The notes beneath the pieces were generated by a model. It was not told the DNA's origin and did no database searches. It was given only the letters and a program-made list of their open reading frames with translations. This document shows positions 11,896 to 21,809 of a DNA stretch of 35,742 nt, one piece after another. Source of the stretch: Pelomyxa schiedti (taxonomy: Eukaryota > Evosea > Pelobiontida > Pelomyxidae); assembly GCA_020536535.1 (NCBI GenBank), contig JAHLWZ010000834.1, positions 54,595-90,336 of the forward strand, read 5' to 3'. The position numbers and the translations under genes were made by a program. Numbering within the stretch: position 1 is the stretch's first letter; each line of letters opens with the position of its first letter.

Positions 11896-11986
11896 TTTTT
11901 TTTTAATTTTTCTTCTTGTCGTTGCCTTCGCTTTCCAGTTTTCTTGCACATTGATCAAGATCCCTTTGATCGTCTATGCCATAATT

Positions 11987-12209
11987 ATGAAATTTCTAGC
12001 TCACTCTGCGGCAGCGTTGGCGGGGATCACTTCCCCTGATGAAAAGGATGATTCAAGTAATCACCATCTTTCGGCTGATCCCATGTGAGTGATTTATACT
12101 TGTCTCTGATTATGTGTTTGCTTTTTTTTTTTGGAGCCTTCCATACCTGCCTTTTTGTTTTGGTGAAAGCGAAAGTGGCAGTGTCCGAATGAAATGTGGC
12201 AGGAGATAG
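11987..12209 (+). CDS. Possible small gene (45 residues, 2 exons)
   Basis: Exons 11987-12084 and 12170-12209 join through a canonical GTGAGT...AG intron with a long pyrimidine tract and encode 45 residues with no recognised domain. The start lies 91 bases from the divergent start of the membrane-protein gene at 11895, and the stop is 10 bases from the stop of the oxygenase/F-box/GTPase gene. The splice signals are good but the protein is too short to judge; it could equally be noise or a noncoding transcript. Confidence 0.3.
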
Positions 12210-12219
12210 GATAGCTATC

Positions 12220-14429
12220 TTAGCTTAATTTACACGTATCTTTGAGTTTGTGTTTTGAGGGGTGACTGGGAGGCAAACAGACAGCCCTGATAGCATAGTC
12301 CAAAGCTTCTTGCACACCCAATTGATTGTGAAGGTTCCTTGATGACGTTTCAAAGTACCCAAATGCACCAATGCTTCTGGCCAAGGCAGATGCTTCCTCA
12401 AAGGAAACAACTTCTGTAGGTGGCACCAGTGCTACCATATCCAATTTTGTGCCTGTGGTGGTTGGTGATTACTTTCAAAAAAGGGCACTCATATGTATAG
12501 TTTGACTAGCACAACAACCACATACCTACTATTATGAACCTCACACCTGGGCAGTGCCTGGTCACATCTGGAAGCCACCGCTTCTTGATGTTGAGAAAGC
12601 TTTCCCTTGACGTCAGTGAAAAGAAGAAGATAAAGACATCTGTTGGTGGGTAGCTCAATGGTCTCTGTATTATTTTTTTTGGGTTTTAGTTTTCCTTTTT
12701 TAATTGGCCAGTGCGCCACCAGTCCCCATCCATCCCTTCATTTAATTTAACAGCATACAAGGCGGTCGTAAGAGGCATCTCCCATTGTATCCCACAACCC
12801 AAGATTGACTGACATCCAACCATCAAGAACAATAGAGCGGCTTATGTAGTCACATATCGTCCCAGTGCCTCCCAGAAATGCAGTTTTCCCTGTGCCCGAA
12901 TCTCCAACAAGCACGCACTTGAGACACTGGGTTCCTCCACTTGCCAAGGAGCTATTGGCGCGTGGCTTGCCAAAAGACACCCACGCAGAATTGAGAGGTG
13001 TAGGCCTAATTACTGAGTGATATACACTCCTGGGGTCAGACCCTCCAGGAATTGACATAATCTCTTCTTGTTGTAGAAGCCGGCTCCACAATGAGGGGTG
13101 CAGAGTAGCACGGTTCCATGATTCTGCGAGAATTAGGGCAGTATTTCTACCGAAAATGTGAAATGGAGACATACTACAAACTCTTGCACACATGGCAATT
13201 CCTGCCAAGGGGAGAAAAGAAAATATTTCAACAAGACATAACAGAGGAAAGTTTTCAGCTTGAAGGAGTCCACCCAGGTTTCTTTGGGGAGAGCTTAACT
13301 CCTTCAATATTTTCAAATCCCCAGAGCAGCGGGGACCCAACAACATTGGGTCCGCACGAAGGAAAAACCACATGGACTTCCGTTCCTGAGAAGAGTCTGG
13401 AGATGGTACAACCCGGTGAAGAGTGGGTTTTATTCCCTCATCGTTTTCTCTGCAAGCTGGCACAAGGTATTTCATATCTATCAAAATCATCATGAACTCA
13501 AGAAGTAAAATGCAGAGAAGTCAAATCACCTGTTCCGACGAGAATGGTGATCCAGCTAAAAGGCTTGTCATCAGTTCTACCATTATCCCTGGGGGGCTCC
13601 ACTGGCCTCCATTGAGGGGGGTTCCCCTCAAACACTTCCAGGCCACCTCTGTCCCCACACCCAACAACCAATAGTCCGGTGTCAACATGCTCTCCCTCAC
13701 CAGCACCGTCCCCAATCCCAGCCCCAGGGAAAGAGCGGAACATTCTCACAAAGGAGCAATTCGGTGGTCCTATAAACTTCAATCCAGTGAGGCCTGCATG
13801 TTGTGCAACAAAGGCTCGGCAAAGCCTGTTGAAACCAGAAAAACATGTTTCCAGACAAGCACGGAATTCATCAGAAGGAAGGGAAGCCAAATCTGCCGAT
13901 TCCCTACGCAACTGGATTTAGTTCCTATGTTAGTTCGACTGTGAGTACACAAAACATGTACAACCCCCAACCAATCCTTTCCAAAAGCATAAAAAAAAAA
14001 AAATGAATAAGAAATACAGAATATAAGGGGACTGGCAAGCACCTGCAGTGTGTCCTTTCCGTTATTCCATAAATAGAATTCGCCCGAGTCCGCATGCGCC
14101 AGCAGAGGGGGCTGGTACACATCCATTCCCGTCCCATAATCTCCACGCCCCCCAGTGCTAGTGCCGGTGGTCGTTGTCGTCACGGCAGCTGTGGTGGTGG
14201 TGGTGCTGCTGCCGAGGGCACTGGGACCGAGACCCCCCGGGGGAAGTGTAGTCTTTGTCGGCGGCGGCGGGGGTGCACGAGGGGGCAGCAGGTTCATGTC
14301 GTGCATGCTGTCGATGAGGCCAGGTAGCAGGGCCAGGGCACTACGGCACGCGGCGGCCTCCTCCGGCCCCAACACCCCGTACCTCACTCCCCCGTGCTCC
14401 ACGTACTCGCTGTTGCTAGTGTCACTCAT
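12220..14429 (-). CDS. 2-oxoglutarate oxygenase / F-box / Rho-like GTPase fusion with CAAX-like tail
   Basis: Six exons (14429-14043, 13911-13530, 13477-13175, 13123-12759, 12664-12526, 12452-12220) give 602 residues. Residues 1-315 form an isopenicillin-N-synthase-type Fe(II)/2-oxoglutarate oxygenase: iron ligands H204-V-D206 and H277 (in PTLHRVV), and the 2-oxoglutarate-binding R289-K-S291. Residues 332-375 are an F-box (NFPLLCLVEIFSFLP, VCKSWN, LHPSLWSRLL). From 424 a Rho-type GTPase follows: P-loop GDSGTGKT (431-438), NLGLWDTMGD (469-473), DRLRPLSYPPTDVF, VGTKLDM, and a final CKLS that fits a CAAX box. Relative to Rac-type proteins the Gln61 position is Asp473, Ala59 is Met471, and about a dozen residues between the P-loop helix and the switch I Thr are missing, so GTP hydrolysis may be impaired. 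The exon 13477-13175 runs from oxygenase into F-box, and 13123-12759 from F-box into GTPase, so the fusion is direct. Confidence 0.87.
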
Positions 14430-14815
14430 TTTTTCGTCCGCTTTTTTCGTGAGTCCTACCCCACTGGGCAACAATTGTAATCTCAAACCAGTGCCTGAGG
14501 CCAACCCAGGGAAGCAAAAACAGGAAAAAAATGGAAGAAGGGGCAGCTCCTCTTGTGATCCAGTTTGTGATTTATCGGTAAAGAGAAAGGGAGTGGTGTT
14601 GATGGCGTTTCAGGGACAACCGGCACCAAAACACCAACGCACACGTTAAAAAAAAAAACACGGAGTGCAAACCCAAACACTTCAACCTGTGCAGTACAAC
14701 GGAGCACGAGGCATTAATAATATTTTCCCCCGCCTGTATTATCTATCAGAATGGCTGATATTATGTATCCCACCCCACTATCCCCAAAATGATGCATGCA
14801 CCACCACCACCCAAA

Positions 14816-14960
14816 CTGCTCTGCTCCCAAATGCACCCCAAACTGCAGCAACCACCCACTCTTTGCTCCCAAATGCTCCCAAATGCTCCCAAATGCGCCT
14901 TGCTGCTCCCAAATGCTCCCAAACTGCAACCACTCTCCAAATGCACCACCGCTCCAAATG
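14816..14960. repeat. Tandem repeat, 10-bp unit GCTCCCAAAT
   Basis: Perfect and near-perfect copies of the unit GCTCCCAAAT run head to tail, most clearly near 14865-14930 (three exact copies, an interruption, then two more), with decayed copies on both sides. It opens frames in several phases on both strands only because the unit lacks stops. Confidence 0.8.
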
Positions 14961-15100
14961 CACTGGTACCCAATGCCCCACTTCGGCTTCCCTGCTGTGT
15001 TTATGGAGTCTCTTTGCCGGTTGTTATTCGCGCCTCCTTCTCCTTTTTTTTTTTTGTTGTTTTTTTTATAAAACCAATTTTCCATTAAAAAAGTGAAAAT

Positions 15101-15112
15101 TTTGGCGCGAAA
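15101..15112. promoter_or_regulatory. E2F-like site TTTGGCGCGAAA
   Basis: This 12-mer matches the eukaryotic E2F/DP consensus TTTSGCGCSAAA exactly. It lies about 670 bp upstream of the oxygenase/F-box/GTPase start and downstream of the CNNM stop, so if functional it would serve the former or an unseen transcript. Confidence 0.4.
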
Positions 15113-15483
15113 AATTTTGCTCCCAGAGTCTTGTGGTTTGAAAGGCGCCTTGTCGTTCTGTTTATCTTTGGCACGGTGTTGGTTGTAGTGAGCAGTACTA
15201 GGCTACAGTCTGGGAACAATTCTGCCATCAGGAAGAACCCAACTTGGAGCTTGTGGTAGAGCAGTTGTGAGGGTTTGCGTATGATCAAGGGGAAGCGCTA
15301 TTCTATTATTTATTTTTACATGTTGTTTATCACAAGAGCGGTAAATAACCACCATTAGTGCTTTAGCTCTTGACCTTGGTGCCCTTGTTCTTTCGTTCTG
15401 CTGTTTCAGCGTTCAAAAAAAGGGTGTGAAGGGAACATTAGACAATCAAATCGGCCGGTCTGTTGCTTATTTTATTCAGCCAA

Positions 15484-17725
15484 TTATTCTTGGTTGGTGT
15501 TGGAGAGTGAGGGTGCCGTAGGGGTGGTGCTAATATCCGAAACAAGCTGAGTGGTAGTGGTTGAGGATGTTGTCGTGGAGGTGGTTGTTGTGACTGTGTG
15601 AGGAAGAGTTGTAGTGCTACTGCGGGATGTTTTTGTCTGTTCTTTGGCAACTTCATACATTTCTTTATTTAGTCTGTTGGGCTACTGTGAGCAGGGTAAC
15701 AAAAGGACTTGTTGAGGATACCTTACAACAGTGAGAGATGTTTTAATTCTCACACTGAAGTCAGGGATCCATAGGTCAGTCTTAAGGGCATCAAGGCCCA
15801 TGATTGTAAATGGACCACTTTCAGAACTAAAGCCTTCCTTCCCAGACTTAATAGAAACTCTTCCCTAATATGCAGTGATCAGAATATGGAATTGAAGTCT
15901 CTTACCAACCTCCATAATTACAGAGAACCAGCTGTTAGCTACGCCACGCTTATATAAATAATCTTTGTGATCACGCTGTGCTTCCAGTGAGGGTGCTGGG
16001 ATGTATTCAACAATCGCCTGTGTTAATTTGATACATTAGCCACTAATCGATATCGGGGAAACATGCCTGAGATAGCATCAACTGTAAGATATCCTTGGAT
16101 ATTACGGGGTTACTGAATTCCTCAAGTGTAGAGACAAATAACGTCAAAGCACTAAGCTGATTTTGGTTCAGTTTGGGAGATACGCCTTTATTCATTTTGG
16201 AGAGCATTTCTTTCAGACCAGGCTTTTGTGAAACATCTAGGCACCGTTACATTTCAAAGTGGAACTGATGTAAAGGCTACCATAACTGTCAGTGTCATCC
16301 GCAATGTCATGTTGAATTATCTGTTCAATGACATCTTCTATCGTTACAGCACCAACAATTTCATAGAAAGGATCTCCGGGTCCTTCATTATTGATACGTT
16401 GTACCATGGCCATTCTGCTTTTATGCGAAGTGAACTCCGATAGCATTTTGTCAAGTGTTGTACTCTCATCTACATGAGGAAGTGGGCGCCTATACCCTTA
16501 TGTGAATGAATTCACAGTGAATGAAAGCCACACGCGTAAAACGAGAGAACAGATCGTAAAGGAGTGGCATCCTTTGGGGTTGTTGGCATTATTGTTATCA
16601 AGAAAAAGAAAGAACCTCAGGATTAAAAAAGGTCAAGTCCTTAACATACAAGCACGAGTGTACATTATCTCGATTTCCAACAAAAACTGGAACACGGGAT
16701 ACCCCTCGTTGGATAAGTTCAGAAATGGTGGTTGAATCAATTGACGATTCAATCTGTGATTCGCAAAAGGAAGGAATACAAAATTAGGGGGAAGAAAAAT
16801 GAAAAGGTAAAAGACTGATGTACGTCAAGCATAAAGACATCATCTGCTGGTTGCATGATATCTTTCACGGTTTGTTTCGGAAGCTCCAGCACACCAGACA
16901 TGAGAGATGCATCTGGGTAGAAAAAGTGTGACTTTTGTTTAAAAAAACACGAGCCGTTGGAGGCAAAAACACATGAGCATACCTTGTTTTGTAAGGACAG
17001 TAGATGTGTGCGCATCAATGAGGTGCTTGAGCTTCAGTTGTGTAAGGATTTAAAAGAATTTCGGAAGATAAAGAAACCTCAGTTCGTGTGTATGTAGTAG
17101 GTACCTCCTGCCCCAGGAGGAAATCAAGAGCTTTACTCACCGGGAATGTAACCGGGAACAAAAGGAACATTATTACATAAACAAGTGGAAATACATGTCC
17201 ACCCACAACTACAGGTAATAGAATAGTTAAATCAAGCTTGTGGAAAAAAGATAATACAAAGAGCGTGCCGGGAGCAAATGGACTGTGGCAAAATTTCACC
17301 AAATGTGGTGATGATAACAGTTGATACAAAAAAACCAACAAGACCTAATACACATAAACCCGTGGCAGGTACTGTGAGGTATAATAACCTGTGGTTCTTT
17401 CAGCAAGAAGGATTGACAACAAGCTATTGACAGCCACATTTCCTATCAACAATGTGCACAATAACAAATTTCCTCTTTTCCTTATTGGGTATATTCTACT
17501 AGCGTACTTAGATTCCGTGGACTCCCCACTCCTTATTACAATCTTGAAAAAGGAGTTAAAAAGTCCACAAAAAACTGTCATTGAGGAAACCTTCAAAGTG
17601 TTTTTGTCCAAAGCGAGAATTCCCAAATTGAGACCAGAAAACGTAGCCGACAAACACAAGAGGCCAATGATTGCGACCCATTCGAAAATTTCGACAATTA
17701 CTTCGACTACGTGCGACACCACCAT
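15484..17725 (-). CDS. CNNM/ancient-conserved-domain transporter (DUF21 + CBS pair + cNMP-like)
   Basis: Thirteen exons (17725-17591, 17542-17389, 17344-17258, 17208-17078, 17031-16983, 16912-16824, 16753-16616, 16571-16534, 16489-16266, 16236-16067, 16017-15910, 15864-15722, 15673-15484) give 551 residues. Residues 1-165 form the DUF21 membrane domain with GLNLGILALD, RKRGNLLLCTLLIGN and FGEILPQSICSRHAL, the hallmarks of CNNM/MAM3/CorB proteins that move Mg2+ or regulate its efflux. A CBS pair follows (TVKDIMQPADDVFMLD, RVPVFVGN, AVTIEDVIEQII), then a cyclic-nucleotide-binding-like fold (FLYKRG-like YLYKRG, GPFTIMGLDAL) and a Thr/Ser-rich tail. Exon 16571-16534 is only 38 nt. The intron 16018-16066 needs a GC donor (AG|GCATGT). 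The intron 16237-16265 is about 29 nt. Confidence 0.92.
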
Positions 17726-17863
17726 CAACACCCCAACGAAGCGAAAAAATTCAAATTTTTATGCACCTTTCCGGTTAGGCGAAACGACCAAAAAATTCTT
17801 CTCGTATCTGCTACGCCAAAAAAAAGAAAGCAAGAGGTACTTCCCTCTTTGTTTCCCATTTCT

Positions 17864-18868
17864 TCATTCCTCAAACAACCTCTTGGCAAGGAAAAGAATA
17901 GAAGGGGTACTGCCGGTGACACAATCCTGGCACACATCAAATCCACATTGGGGACAGTGCATCACTGTGGTGAATTGAGGTTGCTGAGAGCAACACAGGT
18001 CACAGGAAAACCTATGAAAGTTATAAGAGTGGCGTGATAGTCATGTAATGTTGTAGTGTTGTGGCACACCCTTCAGAATAGGAAGAATCTTCGGCAATTA
18101 ATTCCTCCTTGGTATGCATTTCAAGGGTGTGCCCCTGGTTGCATGTAATCCTTGTGCAGTCGAATCCTATAGAAGACCGTATGGCTATCTCGCTTCCTTT
18201 TGTGGCAAATCGCAGGAGTTTAATGGCCGCAACTACCACCGCTTGCCACACAAACTGGTTTTGGGAGTTCAGTAAGAAACTCTGTGTAATCCACTTGAGG
18301 CACAAACTAATTCCTCGGAATAGTTCTTCCTTAAAACCATGCATACAACTGCTGTTGTCCAAATTTCCTCGGCAATCTCAATTCCACTAATGCAAGGTGG
18401 AACATTTGTCAATTTAAACAAGTCAATCCCCATGTAGTTCTACGCATCAAAAATACACATTAAGTCCATTAAGTCCACATTACATTATCTTACATAATAC
18501 GATAAACAAACTATATGTACCGCTATAGCCGGGCAAGGTGACCAAGCCGGGCCCCTCTGACAGTCCCCGTCACTCCCTATCCCAGTCCCTGTTGCCCTCT
18601 CAGTGTCCCTATCCGCCCCATTCCTTGAAGAAGAACCCACAACTACACCAGGCACATTAGCGGTCCCAGTTTCTCTGTCACAGCCGCGAGTGCGCTCAGC
18701 GTCACTACCACTTGCAGCAAAAACGCATGCGGGGTGTGACATTGTGACCAGCGACGTGCATCTGGGCACTCGCAGAGCACCGCCAGGCCTCCCGCTGCTG
18801 CTAACATTAAAAGCCCCATGCGAAAAACCAACTCCGCCGCGGCCTCCCCCTCGCGCTGTGCTGTGCAT
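17864..18868 (-). CDS. Zinc-binding (C1/ZZ-like) C-terminal protein with helical VWA-type tail
   Basis: Exons 18868-18521, 18439-18308, 18254-18070 and 18011-17864 give 270 residues. The first 116 are Gly/Ser/Arg-rich and GC-rich. Residues 117-190 are helical (EEIWTTAVVCMVLRKNY, FVWQAVVVAAIKLLRF) and resemble the tail that follows von Willebrand A domains in VIT/VWA proteins, although no MIDAS motif is present. The C-terminus has a treble-clef-like Cys/His set: TCNQGH, FSCDLC, MHCPQCGFDVCQDC. The frame of exon 1 is the least certain part; another frame is open there too, but only this one joins in phase to exon 2. The start lies 47 bases from the divergent hydrolase start. Confidence 0.65.
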
Positions 18869-18915
18869 CTCTTCGGGCTTCTTCTCTTTGGAAGAACATT
18901 GGTCGCCGAAAAACG
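18869..18915. promoter_or_regulatory. 47-bp divergent start-to-start gap
   Basis: Only 47 bases separate the start codons of the leftward zinc-binding gene and the rightward alpha/beta hydrolase, the tightest divergent pair in the window. The two 5' leaders must be extremely short or overlap. Confidence 0.5.
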
Positions 18916-20002
18916 ATGAAGGCTGTTGGTGTCAAGGTAGGTTATATGGGATAAGGGCGCACTCCATATCCCGCAGTGTGCTAAACACAGTTCTAGGAGA
19001 TGAGTGTAGACGCAGGGGGCCAGCAGATTCCCGTTATGGTGTTTGAGGTTACCCCACCTCCCACCAATTTGCAGTCTTTGATTGTATTTGCTCATGGTTG
19101 GTTGACTTCAATTGATGTAATTACAAACTCCATGTCTTGATTTGTTGGCCTCTCCTAAATTCCTCCTTTTTTTTTTGGGAAGTATTATGAGAGTTGGCTA
19201 AAGGGAATTGCTCTGTCTGGCGCTATTGTTGTTGGATGCAACTCACACAATAATATTTGTGTGTGCCACACCTCATATGCAGCGAATGTGCTTCGCACTC
19301 TTATTTGGTTATTGTTCACTTCATCACTCCTAACTCACACAAAGAAGGGCATCAAAGTACTTCGCAGGCAGATATTCGCAGGACCAAGTCCACCTTTGTG
19401 GACACTCCCTTGGTGCTGGAGTCTCCTTACTTTCTGCTTCTAGGCTATTTTCTGGTGAAGGTGGTACATTACTTGGCGGGGATCTATCCGATGTTCCACC
19501 CATTGCTAGTATTATGGCATTTGCCCCTTGTAAAACTATACCTGGCTGCCTGTCAATTCTACGCAACATTGAGTGTACAGTAGTGGTTGTAGAAGCAACT
19601 AAAGACAATGTTGTTAGCAGCAGTCCGTCATGTACTTCACTCTCCCAACTATAAAGTAATTACGACCATTCTACTTAAATTCCACAAGGCATTTGGAAAA
19701 ACCTTGCCCGACACCGCGGCAGCACTTCTTCACCTTCTTCTACAGCTCCCTCGTCACCAACAGTGACTAGTGCAGCAAGCTCTTCCTCTGTGCATCTAGT
19801 ACCCACTAGGTATTATATCAAGATTGAAGGAGGAAATCACACACAGTTCTGTGACTTCTGGGGGTCTGCCGTCGAATGGCTGGATGGAAAACCAACCATA
19901 TCCGGTGAACACCAACGCACCATCGCCACTCAAATTGTATCATCTGTCATTCATGGTCAGTGGCCTATTCTCATTTCTCAAGCCCAAAACACCAGTTCCT
20001 GA
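18916..20002 (+). CDS. Alpha/beta hydrolase (lipase/esterase-like), 5 exons
   Basis: Exons 18916-18936, 18997-19116, 19183-19313, 19345-19631 and 19689-20002 give 290 residues. The first exon is only 21 nt. Seen directly: the oxyanion segment LIVFAHGWLTS, the nucleophile elbow LCGHSLGAG (catalytic Ser), a strand with Asp candidate in VVVVEATKDNVV, and the histidine loop KIEGGNHTQFCDFWG. This is the order of the catalytic triad in the esterase/lipase group. There is no signal peptide, so it is probably intracellular. A Ser/Thr-rich insertion (about 205-235) precedes the His loop. The acceptor at 19345 could instead be 19348 (one residue difference). The C-terminus may be longer: a possible intron 19950-19994 would extend the frame to 20279. 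Confidence 0.82.
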
Positions 20003-20406
20003 CGAAAAAAGATTTTCCTTTCCCATAAGTACCCAACCGGATAATTTTTTTGTCTGGGCTCTCGGCAGTTCAGGGTATTCTTTCGGGGTTGGTGTTGGTG
20101 TAATTGGCAGGAGGAGCTCGCTGCGTTTACAGCCGCGCCCTGGGAAGCCTTCAGTGAACAACGTTGCCAGGGGCAGCCTTAGCACCGTGGTTCGTGTAAT
20201 GACGCTGCGCATCGGAAGAGGCCGGAAACGGAACATTCAAAAGCGGGCACTGAGGGCGGTCACAGGAAAACGGGGCTGAGTGGGGGTTCCAATCGTTGAT
20301 TACACCGAGATCAACCCTTTTTTTTAATGACTGCCCCCAGGCAAAACCAGGTTTTGATCGATTCGGAAAGGTAAAGAGAAAAATCCGGAAAGAAACCGTT
20401 CCCATC
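20003..20406. other. Intergenic, possible 3' extension of the hydrolase
   Basis: One plus-strand frame stays open to 20279 and could be a spliced, basic, Gly-rich C-terminal extension of the hydrolase. Otherwise the stretch is simply the upstream region of the lipase gene; nothing else is recognised. Confidence 0.35.
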
Positions 20407-21624
20407 ATGAAGTTCGGTTGGGGTTGTCTGCTTCTCGTGTCGTTTGTCCTGTTGTTTGGATGTGGAGTTAACGGGGAAGTGGTTTTGGATATGGGGGAGG
20501 CTTATTCCACTCTCTACTACGCCTTTTCTGCTTTTTGTGTTCCTGACATTCTGGTATTGGCTGGAGACCACCTCCCCTTTTGGTGTTCTCTTAACTATGA
20601 AACTAGGCTACATGGAACTGCACTGCTTGTCAACACAACCCATATTTCCAACTTGACACTGTTGTGAGTGACAAAGAAACAGGTACTTAAAATTTCGTGG
20701 GATTATTAACTTTGAACCTCTTCTAGGAACGTATGGCTATGTGGGTTACGATCCTGTTAACTGTATCTTCAATATATTATTTAAGATTGCAGTAACGGCA
20801 TATAGTAACCGTTGTGGCGGCGTACCGGGGAAGCTGGAACATCAGGAATGATATCATTGATATTGACGTAATGATGAACTATGATTACGAGGACATGCCG
20901 GATGCTGGTGTCCATTCAGGGTTCTATGCTGGATGGCTGGTACGAGTATACCGTTTTGTTAGGTTTTGAGGTCCCTCTTAGAATTCGAACACAGGCACTG
21001 AAAGACCAAGTAGTCCAGGCTGTGAATAGACTTCTCTCAAATCACACAGATACGAAAAGAGGTAAACCACTTGTCATACTTGACTGTTATATTTATAATT
21101 ATAGTGCTTTGCACTGGCCATTCTCTGGGAGCTGCACTTTCAGGATTTACAGCAGTACATCTCCGGAACATACTACCGAGCACTATTGAGGTACAACTGG
21201 TACCTCAATGGCTACTTCAACTTCTTACTGTGTCTAGGTTGAGATGAAAAACTTCGGCATGCCACGTATAGGTGATGCTGATTTCGCGTTTGGAGTCACC
21301 ACTATGCTTCCTTCTTCATGGAGGATGGTACATTTGTGTGATATGGTTCCACACGTGCCGCTAGATGTGCGGTTCCATCACGTACCAACAGAGATATGGG
21401 AATACGATGTTGGATTGTACAAGGTACCCGTACATCCACACACCCAAAAATAACATTACCGTAATATTCCCCATTCATTCCTCACCAATAACAACAAGGT
21501 GTGTGACCTAACGGGCGAAGATCCAACCTGTGCCGATTCAATACCACCACTGCAGTGGTCTCCTGATGACCACATGGTATACATGGATGTACCAGTGGAC
21601 TGCTGTGGCCCCTGCAAGGATTAA
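20407..21624 (+). CDS. Class 3 lipase, secreted, 8 exons
   Basis: Exons 20407-20553, 20607-20682, 20727-20762, 20806-20939, 20995-21061, 21105-21190, 21238-21423 and 21499-21624 give 285 residues. A signal peptide (hydrophobic core LLLVSFVLLFGC) is followed by AYSTLYYAFSAFC, WNCTACQ (conserved Trp/Cys), VAAYRGSWNIRND (oxyanion region), the nucleophile elbow VLCTGHSLGAAL, FGMPRIGDADFA (Asp of the triad) and the His loop FHHVPTEIW. The Cys-rich tail (VDCCGPCKD) fits an extracellular enzyme. Fungal and protist triacylglycerol lipases of this family have the same length and order. Exon 3 is only 36 nt. Together with the lysozyme, this points to an organism that digests captured food. Confidence 0.93.
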
Positions 21625-21809
21625 GAATGAATGTGAACTTCTAATAGCTCCGCTCTCATCGTCGAGACCGGGAAAAATAACAATTCACCACCGCATCGAC
21701 TTCGTTTTCGCCAAAAAACCTTTATTCAGCGAAACGAACATAACAGAGCAAAAAATTCGCACCAACACAACCAAAAGGAAAAAGGGGAGAGAGCGCAAGG
21801 GCAAAGTCA

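Larger units (their letters stand above)
14430..15483. other. Largest gene-free spacer (about 1 kb)
   Basis: No convincing gene is seen here. It holds the upstream region of the oxygenase/F-box/GTPase gene, a 10-bp tandem repeat block (about 14816-14960), T-rich runs near 15040-15068, and an E2F-like site at 15101-15112. Short open frames exist on both strands (for example minus 15085-15288) but lack motifs, splice support or composition typical of the neighbouring exons. No tRNA or snRNA signature was found by eye. Confidence 0.5.

Noticed and set aside
11348-11906. Long plus-strand frames opposite the His-rich exon
   Set aside because: They are mirror frames of GC-rich repetitive coding DNA and contain only Gly/Pro/Arg low complexity.
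14665-15096. Coding frames across the tandem repeat
   Set aside because: Frames are open on both strands and in several phases because the repeat unit lacks stops; no domain or splice support.
18643-19095. Alternative minus frame overlapping the first exon of the zinc-binding gene
   Set aside because: It ends in a stop before any splice donor that would join the downstream exons in phase, and it overlaps the start of the divergent hydrolase gene.
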